From assembly GCF_011100465.1 (NCBI RefSeq), contig NZ_CP049740.1, positions 1,852,001 to 1,916,000 of the forward strand: DNA of 64,000 nt, read 5' to 3'. The DNA is from Jeotgalibaca arthritidis (GTDB lineage: Bacteria > Bacillota > Bacilli > Lactobacillales > Aerococcaceae). Below are positions 17,728 to 27,351 of the stretch, piece by piece (positions within the stretch are counted from its first letter, which is position 1; each line of letters begins with the position of its first letter). Under the pieces are notes generated by a model. The model was given only the letters and a program-made list of their open reading frames with translations, made no database searches and was not told where the DNA came from. The position numbers and the translations under genes were made by a program.

Positions 17728-18412
17728 GCAAAAGACAAATTTATTAAATGAAATGCCAGTAACCTCGAGACCGCGCGAGCGACTTGAAAAATATGGTGAA
17801 AAAGCATTGGCAACACATGAGTTACTCGCAATTTTGTTGAGGACTGGCCCGAGAGAGAGTAATGTTGTTCAATTGGCATTGGGATTACTCATGGAGTTTG
17901 AGGACTTATATGCCTTAAAAATGGCAACCTTGGAAGAACTCAATGCTGTCAAAGGGATAGGCAAAGTAAAGGCCATTGAAATAAAAGCCTGTATTGAGTT
18001 GGGACTTCGTATTGCGCAAGCAACTCAGCTAAAAGATGGGACGATTACTTCAACTAAAGAGGCGGGCACCTTGTTCATGGCTGAGATGCGAGACTTACAG
18101 CAAGAACACGTTGTTGCCTTATACTTAAATACTAAGAATGAAATTATCAAAAAGAAAACTATTTTTATAGGCAGCTTGAATAGTAGTGTCGCTCATCCTA
18201 GGGAAATATTTCGAGAAGCCGTTCGCTTTTCAGCTGCTCGGATTATTCTGGCGCACAATCATCCGTCTGGGAATCCTGATCCATCAGAAGCGGATTTGGT
18301 TTTCACTAAACGCATGGTGGAGTGTGGGGATATGATGGGCATTGAATTGTTGGATCATTTTATTATTGGCAATAAAACCTATTTGAGTTTAAAAGAATAT
18401 GGTGTCATTTAA
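17726..18412 (+). CDS. radC: RadC family protein (JAB/MPN domain)
   Basis: The 228-residue protein has an N-terminal helix-hairpin-helix (LNAVKGIGKVKAIEIKA, about residues 72-88) and a C-terminal MPN/JAB domain with the zinc motif HNHPSGNPDPSEAD. The family name refers to DNA repair, but the biochemical role is not settled. The start codon lies inside a predicted hairpin. A terminator follows, separating it from the broken glucosidase. Confidence 0.93.
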   Translation: MQKTNLLNEMPVTSRPRERLEKYGEKALATHELLAILLRTGPRESNVVQLALGLLMEFEDLYALKMATLEELNAVKGIGKVKAIEIKACIELGLRIAQATQLKDGTITSTKEAGTLFMAEMRDLQQEHVVALYLNTKNEIIKKKTIFIGSLNSSVAHPREIFREAVRFSAARIILAHNHPSGNPDPSEADLVFTKRMVECGDMMGIELLDHFIIGNKTYLSLKEYGVI

Positions 18413-18422
18413 TGACTGAAAG

Positions 18423-18450
18423 GCTAGGACGATTTTGTCCCAGTCTTTTT
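18423..18450 (+). terminator. radC terminator
   Basis: GGAC pairs with GTCC in an imperfect extended stem followed by TCTTTTTG. Confidence 0.6.
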
Positions 18451-18456
18451 GTATAG

Positions 18457-19116
<660 letters not shown>

Positions 19117-19165
19117 ACAGATAAAGTGTTTATAAAAAAAAGCTTAAAAAGAATTTTTGATTCGC

Positions 19166-19194
19166 TTGCAATGGGTTGAAATCTACGTTATACT
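19166..19194 (+). promoter_or_regulatory. cspA promoter
   Basis: TTGCAA and TATACT with a 17-base spacer. It gives a 5' UTR of about 100 bases, as usual for cold-shock mRNAs whose leader folding responds to temperature. Confidence 0.75.
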
Positions 19195-19300
19195 TTATAT
19201 ATGTTTTTGTAAGGTAAAGAAAGTTATGTCATGAACATTCCGATCGTACCATTTGCAATAACAATAATAAATTGTGCAAACGCACGAGGAGGAATTTTTC

Positions 19301-19501
19301 ATGGAAAATGGAACAGTAAAATGGTTTAACTCAGAAAAAGGATTTGGATTTATCGAACGCGAAGCAGGAGATGACGTATTCGTACACTTCTCAGCTATCA
19401 ATACTGACGGATTCAAAACTTTAGAAGAAGGTCAAGCAGTATCTTTCGACATCGTTGATGGAAACCGTGGACCACAAGCTGCTAACGTAGAAAAAATCTA
19501 A
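19301..19501 (+). CDS. cold-shock protein
   Basis: This 66-residue OB-fold protein binds single-stranded RNA and DNA and acts as an RNA chaperone. Both RNP motifs are present: KGFGFIE (RNP1) and DVFVHF (RNP2). The start ATG 19301 follows CGAGGAGGAA; the frame upstream is leader. The long 5' UTR fits cold-shock control. A terminator follows. Confidence 0.96.
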   Translation: MENGTVKWFNSEKGFGFIEREAGDDVFVHFSAINTDGFKTLEEGQAVSFDIVDGNRGPQAANVEKI

Positions 19502-19517
19502 TTTAACTTTAGCTAAT

Positions 19518-19552
19518 AAAAGGGCTGGAACATTCATTTGTTCCAGCCTTTT
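19518..19552 (+). terminator. cold-shock gene terminator
   Basis: GGGCTGGAAC pairs with GTTCCAGCC, then TTTTCTGTTT. Confidence 0.8.
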
Positions 19553-19692
19553 CTGTTTCTTTAAAATAAAAACAAGTTCTTAAAATATTTTATAGTTTTC
19601 CTGTTTTGAGTTTTTCCTTGTTGCTTTTGTGGTAAAATGTTATGGACTTTTAATTGTTAAAAGTAGGAAACGATGGAAGGATTGAAGGATGT

Positions 19693-20724
19693 TTGGCAGT
19701 ATTTAGTTTTAGGCCGCAACGAATCGCCATTGATTTGGGAACGGCTAATACCATAGTGTTTATTGACGGACAAGGCATTGTCTATAAAGAACCTTCTGTC
19801 GTTGCAAGAACTATTTATACGGGCGATATTCTAGGAGTAGGTAATCAAGCACTTGAGTTGGTGAAAAATCAACCAGCTGAATTAGTAGCTTCTCGTCCAA
19901 TGAAAGAAGGCGTCGTAACGGATTATGATACGACGGTACAAATGCTTCAATACTTTTTAAAAAAAGCAAGTAAGTTCGCCCTCCAGAAACCCTATGTTAT
20001 GATTTGTGTACCGAGCAGTATTACGGCAGTAGAGAAACGAGCAGTTATGGATGCTGCGCGTGCTGCAGGCGCAAAGGAAACATTTTTAATTGAAGAGCCA
20101 TTCGCAGCAGCTATCGGCGCCAAGCTACCCGTTCACCATCCAGTAGGGAATATGGTTGTTGACATCGGAGGCGGAACAACCGATGTTGCTATATTATCCT
20201 TGGGCGGCATTGTGACGAGTCAAGTGACCCAAGTGGCTGGGGATGCTATGGATGAGGCAATTATTCAATATATAAAAAAGAAATTTAAGTTAACGATTAG
20301 TGATAAGGTAGCAGAAGAACTAAAAATCGCAATTGGTACGGCATCTCTATCTGCTGATGCCCGATATGGTGTTATGTCAGTAAAGGGAAGAGATGTCGAT
20401 ACGGGTATGCCGAGACAGATTCGTGTGATGTCTGAAGACCTTGCGGAGGCTTTACAGAAACCTGTAGAGGCAATCATTAATACGATAAAACGTTTATTAG
20501 AAGAGGCACCTCCTGAAATTTCCGCTGATGTCATTAGTCATGGTATTATTATGACGGGTGGGGGAGCGTTATTAAGAGATTTTGACCGTGTTGTAGCGGA
20601 TGTAATGAGACTCCCTGTTAGGATTGCTGAAAATCCTATGGACTGTGTCGTCATAGGAACAGGCAAATCCCTAGAAACAATTAACCAATTAATAAAGAGA
20701 CGTTACCAAGAAGAGGATCGGTAA
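19693..20724 (+). CDS. mreB: rod-shape determining protein MreB (start in doubt)
   Basis: MreB is a bacterial actin that guides cell-wall synthesis along the cell side. The 343-residue frame has all actin-fold motifs: phosphate 1 (IAIDLGTANT), connect and phosphate 2 (VVDIGGGTTDVA), and adenosine (IIMTGGGALLRD). The start is odd. The best ribosome binding site (GGAAGG 19675-19680) serves ATG 19689, but that frame reads MFGSI and then stops. TTG 19693 or the distant TTG 19654 would start the correct frame. Removing one base near 19701 would give a normal MreB N-terminus (MFGSFSFRPQRIAIDLG). Either a weak TTG start or a one-base insertion is present. mreC and mreD follow. Confidence 0.85.
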   Translation: MAVFSFRPQRIAIDLGTANTIVFIDGQGIVYKEPSVVARTIYTGDILGVGNQALELVKNQPAELVASRPMKEGVVTDYDTTVQMLQYFLKKASKFALQKPYVMICVPSSITAVEKRAVMDAARAAGAKETFLIEEPFAAAIGAKLPVHHPVGNMVVDIGGGTTDVAILSLGGIVTSQVTQVAGDAMDEAIIQYIKKKFKLTISDKVAEELKIAIGTASLSADARYGVMSVKGRDVDTGMPRQIRVMSEDLAEALQKPVEAIINTIKRLLEEAPPEISADVISHGIIMTGGGALLRDFDRVVADVMRLPVRIAENPMDCVVIGTGKSLETINQLIKRRYQEEDR

Positions 20725-20747
20725 TATAAAAGAAATGAGGAATTAAG

Positions 20748-21605
20748 GTGAAACAGTTTTTCAATAACAAGCGGATGATTGTACTGTTGATTTCAGTCAT
20801 AATATTTATAAGTACAGTTGCGTTTTCAATTTCCCGTAACCGGGAAGATGCATCCATTCCGCAACTGTTTGCCAATGACATGGCAGGTTTAGCAACAGGC
20901 ATTTTTGCAAAACCAGCGGAGGCAGTAAATAAATTTGTCGATTCAGTCGATAACTTACTCAATACCTATGATGAGAATCAGTCATTAAAAGAAAAAATAG
21001 ATGCTTTAGATGAGATGCAAGCGCGTATTGTTAGCCTTGAGAATGAAAATGCAACGATGAAAAAAGAGCTTGATCTCCAAAGTGTCTTAACAGATTATGA
21101 TAAAACAGTTGCGACAGTCATCTCGAGAAATCCTGACAATTGGCTAGAGCAGATTATTATCGATAAGGGTAGCGAAGATGGCATTGCCGTTAATATGTCT
21201 GTAATGGCAGGTAATGGGCTGATTGGTCGCGTCTCAGAAGTGAGTCCAACAACAGCTAAAGTGTTACTGATGTCGACCACTAATGAATTGGTTAATCGTT
21301 TTTCTGCTGAAATACAAATGAAAGATAAATCGATCCATGGTATCGTTGATGGTTATGACAGCCAAAATGAATTAATGATTATGTCTGAAATTGACCCTGA
21401 AGTAACCATTGAAGTAGGAACAAATGTAGTGACATCTGGTTTAGGCGGTGTTTCACCAAGTTCATTATTAATTGGTAAAGTGAAGGAAGTTCGTATGGAT
21501 GAATACGGCTTGTTCCAAGAGGTAACGATTGAACCAGCTGGAAACTTAAAAGATATTCGTTTTGTAACGGTTATTATTAGAAAAAGCGAGGGGGCGAGTG
21601 AATGA
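20748..21605 (+). CDS. mreC: rod-shape determining protein MreC
   Basis: MreC links MreB to the elongasome outside the membrane. The 285-residue protein has an N-terminal membrane segment (about residues 9-27), a coiled coil (about 65-110) and the beta-rich MreC domain. GTG 20748 is the start with GAGGAATTAAG upstream. The stop overlaps the mreD start (ATGA), so the two are translationally coupled. Confidence 0.94.
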   Translation: MKQFFNNKRMIVLLISVIIFISTVAFSISRNREDASIPQLFANDMAGLATGIFAKPAEAVNKFVDSVDNLLNTYDENQSLKEKIDALDEMQARIVSLENENATMKKELDLQSVLTDYDKTVATVISRNPDNWLEQIIIDKGSEDGIAVNMSVMAGNGLIGRVSEVSPTTAKVLLMSTTNELVNRFSAEIQMKDKSIHGIVDGYDSQNELMIMSEIDPEVTIEVGTNVVTSGLGGVSPSSLLIGKVKEVRMDEYGLFQEVTIEPAGNLKDIRFVTVIIRKSEGASE

Positions 21606-22129
21606 GTCAGAATCGTTCCCTTAACCATGCTTATTTAATCCCGATCTTTCTATTTTTAGCCTTAATTCTTGATGGGGTTTTAATGAATCTATTTGCAGGT
21701 CAGTTTATTACAGCTAACTACATTTTAACGCCACGGTTATTTTTACTGGTGCTCGTTTTATTTACCGTGTTATTTCCGAAACAGCCGCTGTTTTTATATG
21801 CCTTGTTATTTGGAGTCATTTATGACAGTTACTATGCCGGGATTATAGGCTTATATGCTGCTGGATTTGCATTGGTTATTTACTTATTAAAAAAAGTGCA
21901 GAATTATCTGAATCCATCAGTATTTATTTCTTTATTGTTGTTTGTATTTTCTCAATCCTTTTTGGAGAGTTTTATTTTTGCGTGTTATAGCATGTTAGGG
22001 TATACTCAGCTCACTTTTGAAAATTTTGTATCACTGCGGTTAGGACCGACCTTACTTCTCAATATTTTATTTTTTATCGCTGTCTATTATCCTTTTTATA
22101 AGCTAAGCCAATGGATGTACGAAAGATAA
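21602..22129 (+). CDS. mreD: rod-shape determining protein MreD
   Basis: This 175-residue integral membrane protein has about five to six hydrophobic segments and belongs to the MreD family of elongasome partners. It overlaps the end of mreC by 4 bases. In many relatives minCD follow; here a T-box leader for a transporter follows instead. Confidence 0.9.
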   Translation: MSQNRSLNHAYLIPIFLFLALILDGVLMNLFAGQFITANYILTPRLFLLVLVLFTVLFPKQPLFLYALLFGVIYDSYYAGIIGLYAAGFALVIYLLKKVQNYLNPSVFISLLLFVFSQSFLESFIFACYSMLGYTQLTFENFVSLRLGPTLLLNILFFIAVYYPFYKLSQWMYER

Positions 22130-22153
22130 TGAGAGAAAGATGAGAAAAAAGTC

Positions 22154-22181
22154 TTGCAATTTGAAAAAGCTGTGATATGAT
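22154..22181 (+). promoter_or_regulatory. promoter of the transporter T-box leader
   Basis: TTGCAA and TATGAT with a 16-base spacer and an extended -10 (TGA before TATGAT). Confidence 0.65.
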
Positions 22182-22189
22182 AACTTTAC

Positions 22190-22485
22190 CTAATAGAAAT
22201 GCGAAGAAGAGAAAAAGTAATTTTTCAAGATCAATAGAGAGCTTGCGGTTGGTGGAAGCAAGTGGTTGAGTAAAATGAACACACATCTCTGAGCAAAAGA
22301 ATTGAAAAGACTCCTGTCGCGAGTAAGTTCTTTCGGTAGTGCCCGTTACAGCACTAGTGTTTAGATGTTTTGAACACAATAAGGCATAGGTTGTAAGGCT
22401 TATGTAAAAAAAGGTGGAACCACGAAGCAAAAGCTATCGTCCTTTGATTTCCTATAATTTTTAGGAAATCAAAGGACTTTTTTTA
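22190..22485 (+). promoter_or_regulatory. T-box riboswitch, probably histidine-responsive
   Basis: The leader has AGGTGGAACCACG at about 22412-22424 (one base off the usual T-box), AGAGAG in stem I and a perfect 15-bp terminator (GTCCTTTGATTTCCT with its complement, then T6) at 22439-22484. The specifier region reads GAACACACATCTC, giving CAC (histidine, followed by A) at 22282-22284 or, less likely, ACA (threonine). Histidine T-boxes are known for hisXYZ-type transporters in Lactobacillales, which fits the genes downstream. Confidence 0.85.
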
Positions 22486-22573
22486 TGTTATTGTGCTGCA
22501 GCCTCTAACGTAATATCAGGTTAGCCATAGTCATTTCATAGGGAAAACAAACAGACCCAAGGAGGAAAAGGAA

Positions 22574-23368
22574 ATGAAAAAACAATTATTAGGATTATTC
22601 GTAACAGCAGGATTACTGGCAGCATGTGGCAATAGTGAAGTCAATGAATCAACCAATGAGACAACAGATGCAGCTTTGAAAGACACATATATTATTGGGT
22701 TAGATGACACCTTTGCACCAATGAGCTTTAGAGATACAGATGGTCAAATTGTAGGTTTCGATGTGGATTTAGCAGAAGCAATCGGTGAAGATATTGGCGT
22801 TAGCTTTGAATTCCAAGCCATTGATTGGACAATGAAAGAGACTGAATTAAATACAGGGAATATTGACTTGATTTGGAATGGCTATACGATTACAGACGAG
22901 CGCAAAGAAAAAGTAGCCTTTTCTGATTCTTATTTAGAAAATAAACAGATTATCGTAACATTAGCAGATAGTGATATTCAAACAAAAGCTGATCTAGCAG
23001 GAAAGACTGTTTCAACGCAACAAGCTTCTGCATCTCAAGATGCAATTGAAGCCGATGTATCAGGTATTATCGCTGAAATTGAAGGTGGACAACCAGTCCT
23101 TTATGCGACTTTTACTGACGTTTTTAATGACTTAGACAGTGGTCGAAGCGATGCTATTGTTGTTGACGAAGTTTTAGGGCGTTACATTATGAAACAAAAA
23201 GGTGCAGACAATTATAAGGTACTCGATGATAACTTTGGTGAAGAAGAGTACGGCGTTGGGATGAGAAAAGAAGATACTCGCTTGCAAGATGCGATTAACC
23301 AAGGATTGGCTGATTTACAAGAGAATGGTCAATACCAAGAAATCTACCAAACATGGTTTGCTGAATAA
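22574..23368 (+). CDS. amino-acid ABC transporter substrate-binding lipoprotein (hisX-like)
   Basis: This polar amino-acid binding protein (SBP_bac_3 family, 264 residues) has a lipoprotein signal ending LLAAC, so C18 should be lipidated and anchor it outside the membrane. The IGLDDTFAPMSFRD and NIDLIWNGYTIT segments are family hallmarks. CAAGGAGGAAA precedes ATG 22574. The T-box leader suggests histidine as substrate. It partners with the permease at 24203 and the ATPase at 24850. A decayed second copy lies immediately downstream. Confidence 0.9.
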   Translation: MKKQLLGLFVTAGLLAACGNSEVNESTNETTDAALKDTYIIGLDDTFAPMSFRDTDGQIVGFDVDLAEAIGEDIGVSFEFQAIDWTMKETELNTGNIDLIWNGYTITDERKEKVAFSDSYLENKQIIVTLADSDIQTKADLAGKTVSTQQASASQDAIEADVSGIIAEIEGGQPVLYATFTDVFNDLDSGRSDAIVVDEVLGRYIMKQKGADNYKVLDDNFGEEEYGVGMRKEDTRLQDAINQGLADLQENGQYQEIYQTWFAE

Positions 23369-23395
23369 GCCACTTCCTAAAAGGGAGTCCAACTA

Positions 23396-24185
23396 ATGCC
23401 AATCAAAAAACTATTATTACTGGCTAGTGGTATTTTACTTTTTGCTGTTTGTTCAAACCAAACATAAGAATCAGTTGCTTCAGAAACCGAATCAATAAAG
23501 TCAATTACTGTTGGTCTGGATGAAACATTTGCGCCAATGGGATTTAGAGATGGTAATAATGAAATCGTTGGTTTTGATGTCGACTTAGCCAAAGAAACAC
23601 TCGGCAGATTAGGTTACGAGGTTGTTTTCCAACCGATTGATTGAGCAATGAAGGAGACTGAATTAAATACAGGAAATATCGATTTAATCTGGAACGGTTA
23701 TGCGATCACACCTGAACGAGAAGAAAAAGTTCTCTTAAGTGAACCTTATCTATCAGACTCACAAATGATTGTTGTTCGTAAGGACAGTGCTATTAAAGTC
23801 AAAGCTGATTTAGAAGGAAAATCGTTTCAATGCAACAATCATCTAGCTCGATTAATAAGATTAAAAACAATGAATTAGGTATTTATAATAAATTAAATGG
23901 AGACAGGGTCCTTTACCCATCTAATAGTAATAATTTTCTTGATTTGGAAGCGAAACGAGTGGACGCTATTGTAGTTGGAGAAAGCTATGGCTGTTATTTC
24001 ATTAAAAAAAGTAATAACGAAGACCCCTTTGCCATTATTGAAGAGAATTTCGGTGAAGATCACGTAGGGTTGCCATGCGAAAAGAAGACACAGATTTAAA
24101 AGCTCAAATTGATCGAACGATTGAGGAAATGCGAGCAGATGGAACATATGATGAAATTTATCAAAATTGGTTCTTCTCTGAATAA
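23396..24185 (+). pseudogene. decayed tandem copy of the substrate-binding protein
   Basis: The region is homologous along its whole length to the intact gene just upstream (for example AMKETELNTGNIDLIWNGYAIT). It carries an in-frame TAA after the signal peptide (23465-23467), a TGA replacing the conserved tryptophan of IDW (23642-23644) and frameshifts near 23830 and 24075. The true C-terminus (TYDEIYQNWFFSE) is still readable. Its lipobox region (LLFAVCSN) and ribosome binding site survive. It is a tandem duplicate that has lost function, while downstream permease and ATPase stay intact. Confidence 0.93.
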
Positions 24186-24202
24186 ATGAAAGAAGGATAA
24201 TC

Positions 24203-24838
24203 ATGGAACTAATACAAACGATTTGGCCATCTTTATTAGATGGTCTCATCATGTCAATGAAAATATTTTTAATCGTGGGAATCACTAGTATTCCCTTGGG
24301 TTTTTTAGTCGCTATTATTCGTGTTTATGCACCTAAATGGATTGGTGCTATTATACAACTCTATGTATTTGTTATGCGGGGAACACCCTTACTATTACAA
24401 TTGATGTTCTTTTTCTTTGGACTACCATTTGTTGGTATTGTAATGGACCGATTTACAGCTGCTATTCTAGCCTTTATTATTAATTATGCAGCCTACTATG
24501 CAGAAATTTTTAGAGGCGGAATTATGGCTATTCCACAAGGGCAGTTTGAATCAATTGAAGTGCTCGGCATTGGTAAAATAAGAGGATTTTTCCGTATTAT
24601 TATTCCACAAGTCTTCCGAATTGTTCTTCCCTCAGTAGGAAATGAAATTATTTCTTTAGTGAAGGATACGTCACTCGTCTATATTCTAGGTATCGGCGAA
24701 TTGTTACGTGCTGGCCAGATCGCTGCTAATACCTATGCCTCACTTGTACCGTTTTTAGGAGTGGGTCTTTTATACTTAGCGATTACAGGTATTATTACAG
24801 TCGGTCTGAATTGGTTTGAAGCCAGAGGAAAATACTAG
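24203..24838 (+). CDS. amino-acid ABC transporter permease (hisY-like)
   Basis: The 211-residue HisM/GlnP-family permease has about five membrane segments and the coupling EAA loop (YAEIFRGGIMAIPQGQFE...LG). AGAAGGATAATC precedes ATG 24203. It ends 11 bases before the ATPase gene and probably forms a homodimer in the transporter. Confidence 0.92.
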   Translation: MELIQTIWPSLLDGLIMSMKIFLIVGITSIPLGFLVAIIRVYAPKWIGAIIQLYVFVMRGTPLLLQLMFFFFGLPFVGIVMDRFTAAILAFIINYAAYYAEIFRGGIMAIPQGQFESIEVLGIGKIRGFFRIIIPQVFRIVLPSVGNEIISLVKDTSLVYILGIGELLRAGQIAANTYASLVPFLGVGLLYLAITGIITVGLNWFEARGKY

Positions 24839-24849
24839 GAGGATTAAGA

Positions 24850-25524
24850 ATGTTATTACAAGCAAACAATATTTCTAAAAAATTTCAAAATCAAGCCGTT
24901 CTTGATCAATTCTCTTTTAGTATTGATGCCGGTGAAATTGTCGTTTTGACAGGTAAATCGGGTACAGGGAAAACAACTCTGATGCGTATTTTAAATAATT
25001 TAGAAGCTGCTGACCAAGGCACAGTTGTGATTGATCAAAATTACCTTTGCCGTGAAGGTGAAAAAGGAGCAGACTATGTCTCTCGCAAAGAGCGTCGTGC
25101 TTATCAAAATCAAATTGGGATGGTTTTTCAAGATTACGCTTTATTTCCAAATCTAACGATTCGTGAAAATTTGATGGAAGCACCACTTGCTCAAAAATTA
25201 GGTTCTAAAAATGAACTCAACCAAAAAGTAGAAGAACTTTTAGAAGAAATGGGAATCGCAGATCAGTTGGAGAAAATGCCATCTATGTTATCAGGTGGGC
25301 AAAAACAACGTGTAGCCATTGCGCGTGCGATGATGTTAAATCCTAAAATTCTTTGCTTTGATGAACCAACGTCTGCGTTAGACCGAGAGTCTGCTGATAG
25401 TGTTGGTAAACTCATTCAAGATATAGCCGCAAGTGGAACAGGGATTTTAATTGTGACGCATGATATTGATTTTGGTGAAAAATTCGGCACACGACTTATT
25501 TCATCATCAGAATTTTCTAAATAG
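24850..25524 (+). CDS. amino-acid ABC transporter ATPase (hisZ-like)
   Basis: This 224-residue ATPase energises the uptake system. It has Walker A GKSGTGKTT (near residue 36), signature LSGGQKQR, Walker B CFDEPTSALD and the switch histidine in IVTHD. AGGAGGATTAAG is the ribosome binding site. A terminator follows, closing the T-box operon. Confidence 0.94.
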   Translation: MLLQANNISKKFQNQAVLDQFSFSIDAGEIVVLTGKSGTGKTTLMRILNNLEAADQGTVVIDQNYLCREGEKGADYVSRKERRAYQNQIGMVFQDYALFPNLTIRENLMEAPLAQKLGSKNELNQKVEELLEEMGIADQLEKMPSMLSGGQKQRVAIARAMMLNPKILCFDEPTSALDRESADSVGKLIQDIAASGTGILIVTHDIDFGEKFGTRLISSSEFSK

Positions 25525-25530
25525 AGTTGA

Positions 25531-25562
25531 TAGGCTGGAACAAAAGTTCCAGCCTATTTCTT
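25531..25562 (+). terminator. transporter operon terminator
   Basis: AGGCTGGAAC and GTTCCAGCCT with a 4-base loop, then ATTTCTTTCTT. Confidence 0.75.
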
Positions 25563-25647
25563 TCTTGCAAAATAAGTGCTGAGCTGTATAATGAGTAAGA
25601 AATAAAATAACGAATGACGAGAGCATTCATTTTCAGGAGAGATAAAT

Positions 25648-26880
25648 ATGGATAAAAATAAAATACGGGTGCAACGTGCCGCAATCATAGGGTCAGGAAC
25701 AGACGATTTAACGAATATGTTTCTGTCTCTTTCTTTGTCTACCATTATTTTAGACCTAGGCATCAGTAAAACACAGGCGGGTTCGATCTCGACGATTACG
25801 AACTTTGGGATGCTATTAGGTGGTCTATTATTTGGTTATTTAGCAGACAAATATGGTAGCTTGAAATTATTTAAAACCACTTTATTATTATTCTCTTTTG
25901 CAACAGCAGCCATGTATTTTGCGACTAACTTGCCGACTGTCTATCTTCTTCGCTTTTTAGCTGGAGTAGGAACGGGTGGGGAGTATGGCATTGCCATAAG
26001 TCTTCTAGCTAAAGTGACACCAGGTTATAAAATGGGTAAGATGTCTGCCTATAATGGAGTAGCCGGTATGGTAGGTAATATTGTAGCTGCACTTTGTGCT
26101 TCTATTATTTTACCTCGGTTTGGTTGGAACGCTTTATTTTTATTAGGCTTATTACCGTTACTGATTGTTGCTTGGGTACAGTTCAATGTAACGGATGAGA
26201 TGATTGAGCAAACAACTGAAAAAGAGCCACAAACCGCTGTTACAGAAGAAAAGGTTTCCTATAAAGAGCTATTTAAAACAGCTAAACTCAGCCGTCAAAC
26301 GGTATCGTTAATGTTTATGGCAATCATTCAAATCGGTGGTTACTTTGGATTGATGAACTGGTTACCACAAATCATGCAAGAAAGTCTAGGTTTGTCAGTA
26401 TCAGGAAGCTCGTTATGGATGATTTCAACGATTATTGGTATGTCTATTGGGATGTTATGTTTTGGTAAATTATTAGATGCGGTAGGTCCACGAATCGCTT
26501 ATGGTAGTTTCCTAATAGCGTCTGCTTCAGCTGTTTATTTATTTACTTTAGTGACAAATGAATTTGCTATGTTAATTGGTGGAGCTATCGTGGGCTTCTT
26601 TGTAAATGGTATGTTTGCAGGCTATGGGGCAATTGTAAGTAAGCTGTATCCAAAACATGTTCATTCAATGGCCAATAACTTAATCATTAATGTCGGGCGA
26701 GCTGTAGGTGGTTTTTCATCAATGATTATTGGATTTTTAATGGATGTGGGAACTGTTCAGACAGTCATGATTTTCTTAGCAGCTGCCTACCTATCAAGCT
26801 TTGTTGTCATGATGACGATAAAAGAATTTTCAAAGTTAAACTATCACACAGCTGAAATGAGTCCAGTTGCTGAAATATAA
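25648..26880 (+). CDS. major facilitator superfamily transporter
   Basis: The 410-residue protein has about 12 membrane segments with a cytoplasmic central loop (residues about 190-215). The motif GYLADKYG between helices 2 and 3 and GVGTGGEYG in helix 4 are typical of the sugar/organic acid or aromatic acid MFS groups. The substrate cannot be read from sequence. CAGGAGAGA precedes ATG 25648. It is a single-gene unit. Confidence 0.85.
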   Translation: MDKNKIRVQRAAIIGSGTDDLTNMFLSLSLSTIILDLGISKTQAGSISTITNFGMLLGGLLFGYLADKYGSLKLFKTTLLLFSFATAAMYFATNLPTVYLLRFLAGVGTGGEYGIAISLLAKVTPGYKMGKMSAYNGVAGMVGNIVAALCASIILPRFGWNALFLLGLLPLLIVAWVQFNVTDEMIEQTTEKEPQTAVTEEKVSYKELFKTAKLSRQTVSLMFMAIIQIGGYFGLMNWLPQIMQESLGLSVSGSSLWMISTIIGMSIGMLCFGKLLDAVGPRIAYGSFLIASASAVYLFTLVTNEFAMLIGGAIVGFFVNGMFAGYGAIVSKLYPKHVHSMANNLIINVGRAVGGFSSMIIGFLMDVGTVQTVMIFLAAAYLSSFVVMMTIKEFSKLNYHTAEMSPVAEI

Positions 26881-26889
26881 ATATTTTTG

Positions 26890-26918
26890 TTGACTGCTTA
26901 TCGGTATTTTGGTAAACT
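26890..26918 (+). promoter_or_regulatory. rplU operon promoter
   Basis: TTGACT and TAAACT with a 17-base spacer. Confidence 0.75.
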
Positions 26919-26925
26919 ATTCATG

Positions 26926-27020
26926 TTGTAAATGTGCGCACCACAGCTACAACCGCTCGATTTGAAGTTTACAAGTCCTTACGGCACTTCATTCGGCGAG
27001 TCTAAGTATATAAGGAGGTG
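26926..27020 (+). promoter_or_regulatory. ribosomal L21 leader RNA
   Basis: A structured leader of about 90 bases lies between the promoter and the rplU ribosome binding site, at the same place as the Firmicutes L21 leader. It is rich in short GC stems (GTGCGCACC, CGGCACTTCATTCGGCG). It probably mediates autoregulation by L21. Identified by position and general look. Confidence 0.65.
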
Positions 27021-27027
27021 CAGAAAT

Positions 27028-27336
27028 ATGTACGCAATTATCAAAACAGGTGGTAAACAATTAAAAGTTGAAGTTGGTCAACCAATCTACGTTGAAAAAC
27101 TTAACGTAAACGAAGGTGACAAAGTTACTTTTGAAGAAGTTGTTTTCGTAGGTGGAGAAGATACAAAAATCGGTTCTCCATTAGTAGAAGGCGCAACTGT
27201 CGTTGGAACTGTTGAAAAACAAGGCCGCGAGAAAAAAGTTACGACTTTCCGTTACAAGAGAAGAAAAGACTCTCACCGTAAGCAAGGTCATCGTCAACCT
27301 TACACTAAGGTTATGATCGAAGCAATCAACGCATAA
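27028..27336 (+). CDS. rplU: 50S ribosomal protein L21
   Basis: The 102-residue protein has the typical start [11 protein letters not shown] and the basic C-terminus ([19 protein letters not shown]) that binds 23S rRNA. ATG 27028 follows AAGGAGGTGCAG; the in-frame region before it is the L21 leader. First gene of the conserved rplU-prp-rpmA operon. Confidence 0.97.
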   Translation: MYAIIKTGGKQLKVEVGQPIYVEKLNVNEGDKVTFEEVVFVGGEDTKIGSPLVEGATVVGTVEKQGREKKVTTFRYKRRKDSHRKQGHRQPYTKVMIEAINA

Positions 27337-27351
27337 GAGAAGTGATTAACT

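Noticed and set aside
19673-19760. Alternative mreB-region start at ATG 19673
   Set aside because: It opens a different frame that ends at a stop near 19755 and does not read as MreB.
23830-24099. Separate 89-residue gene
   Set aside because: It is the shifted C-terminal part of the broken second binding-protein copy, not an independent gene.
26932-27027. Extended N-terminus of L21
   Set aside because: The segment is the L21 leader RNA; ATG 27028 has the ribosome binding site and the universal N-terminus.
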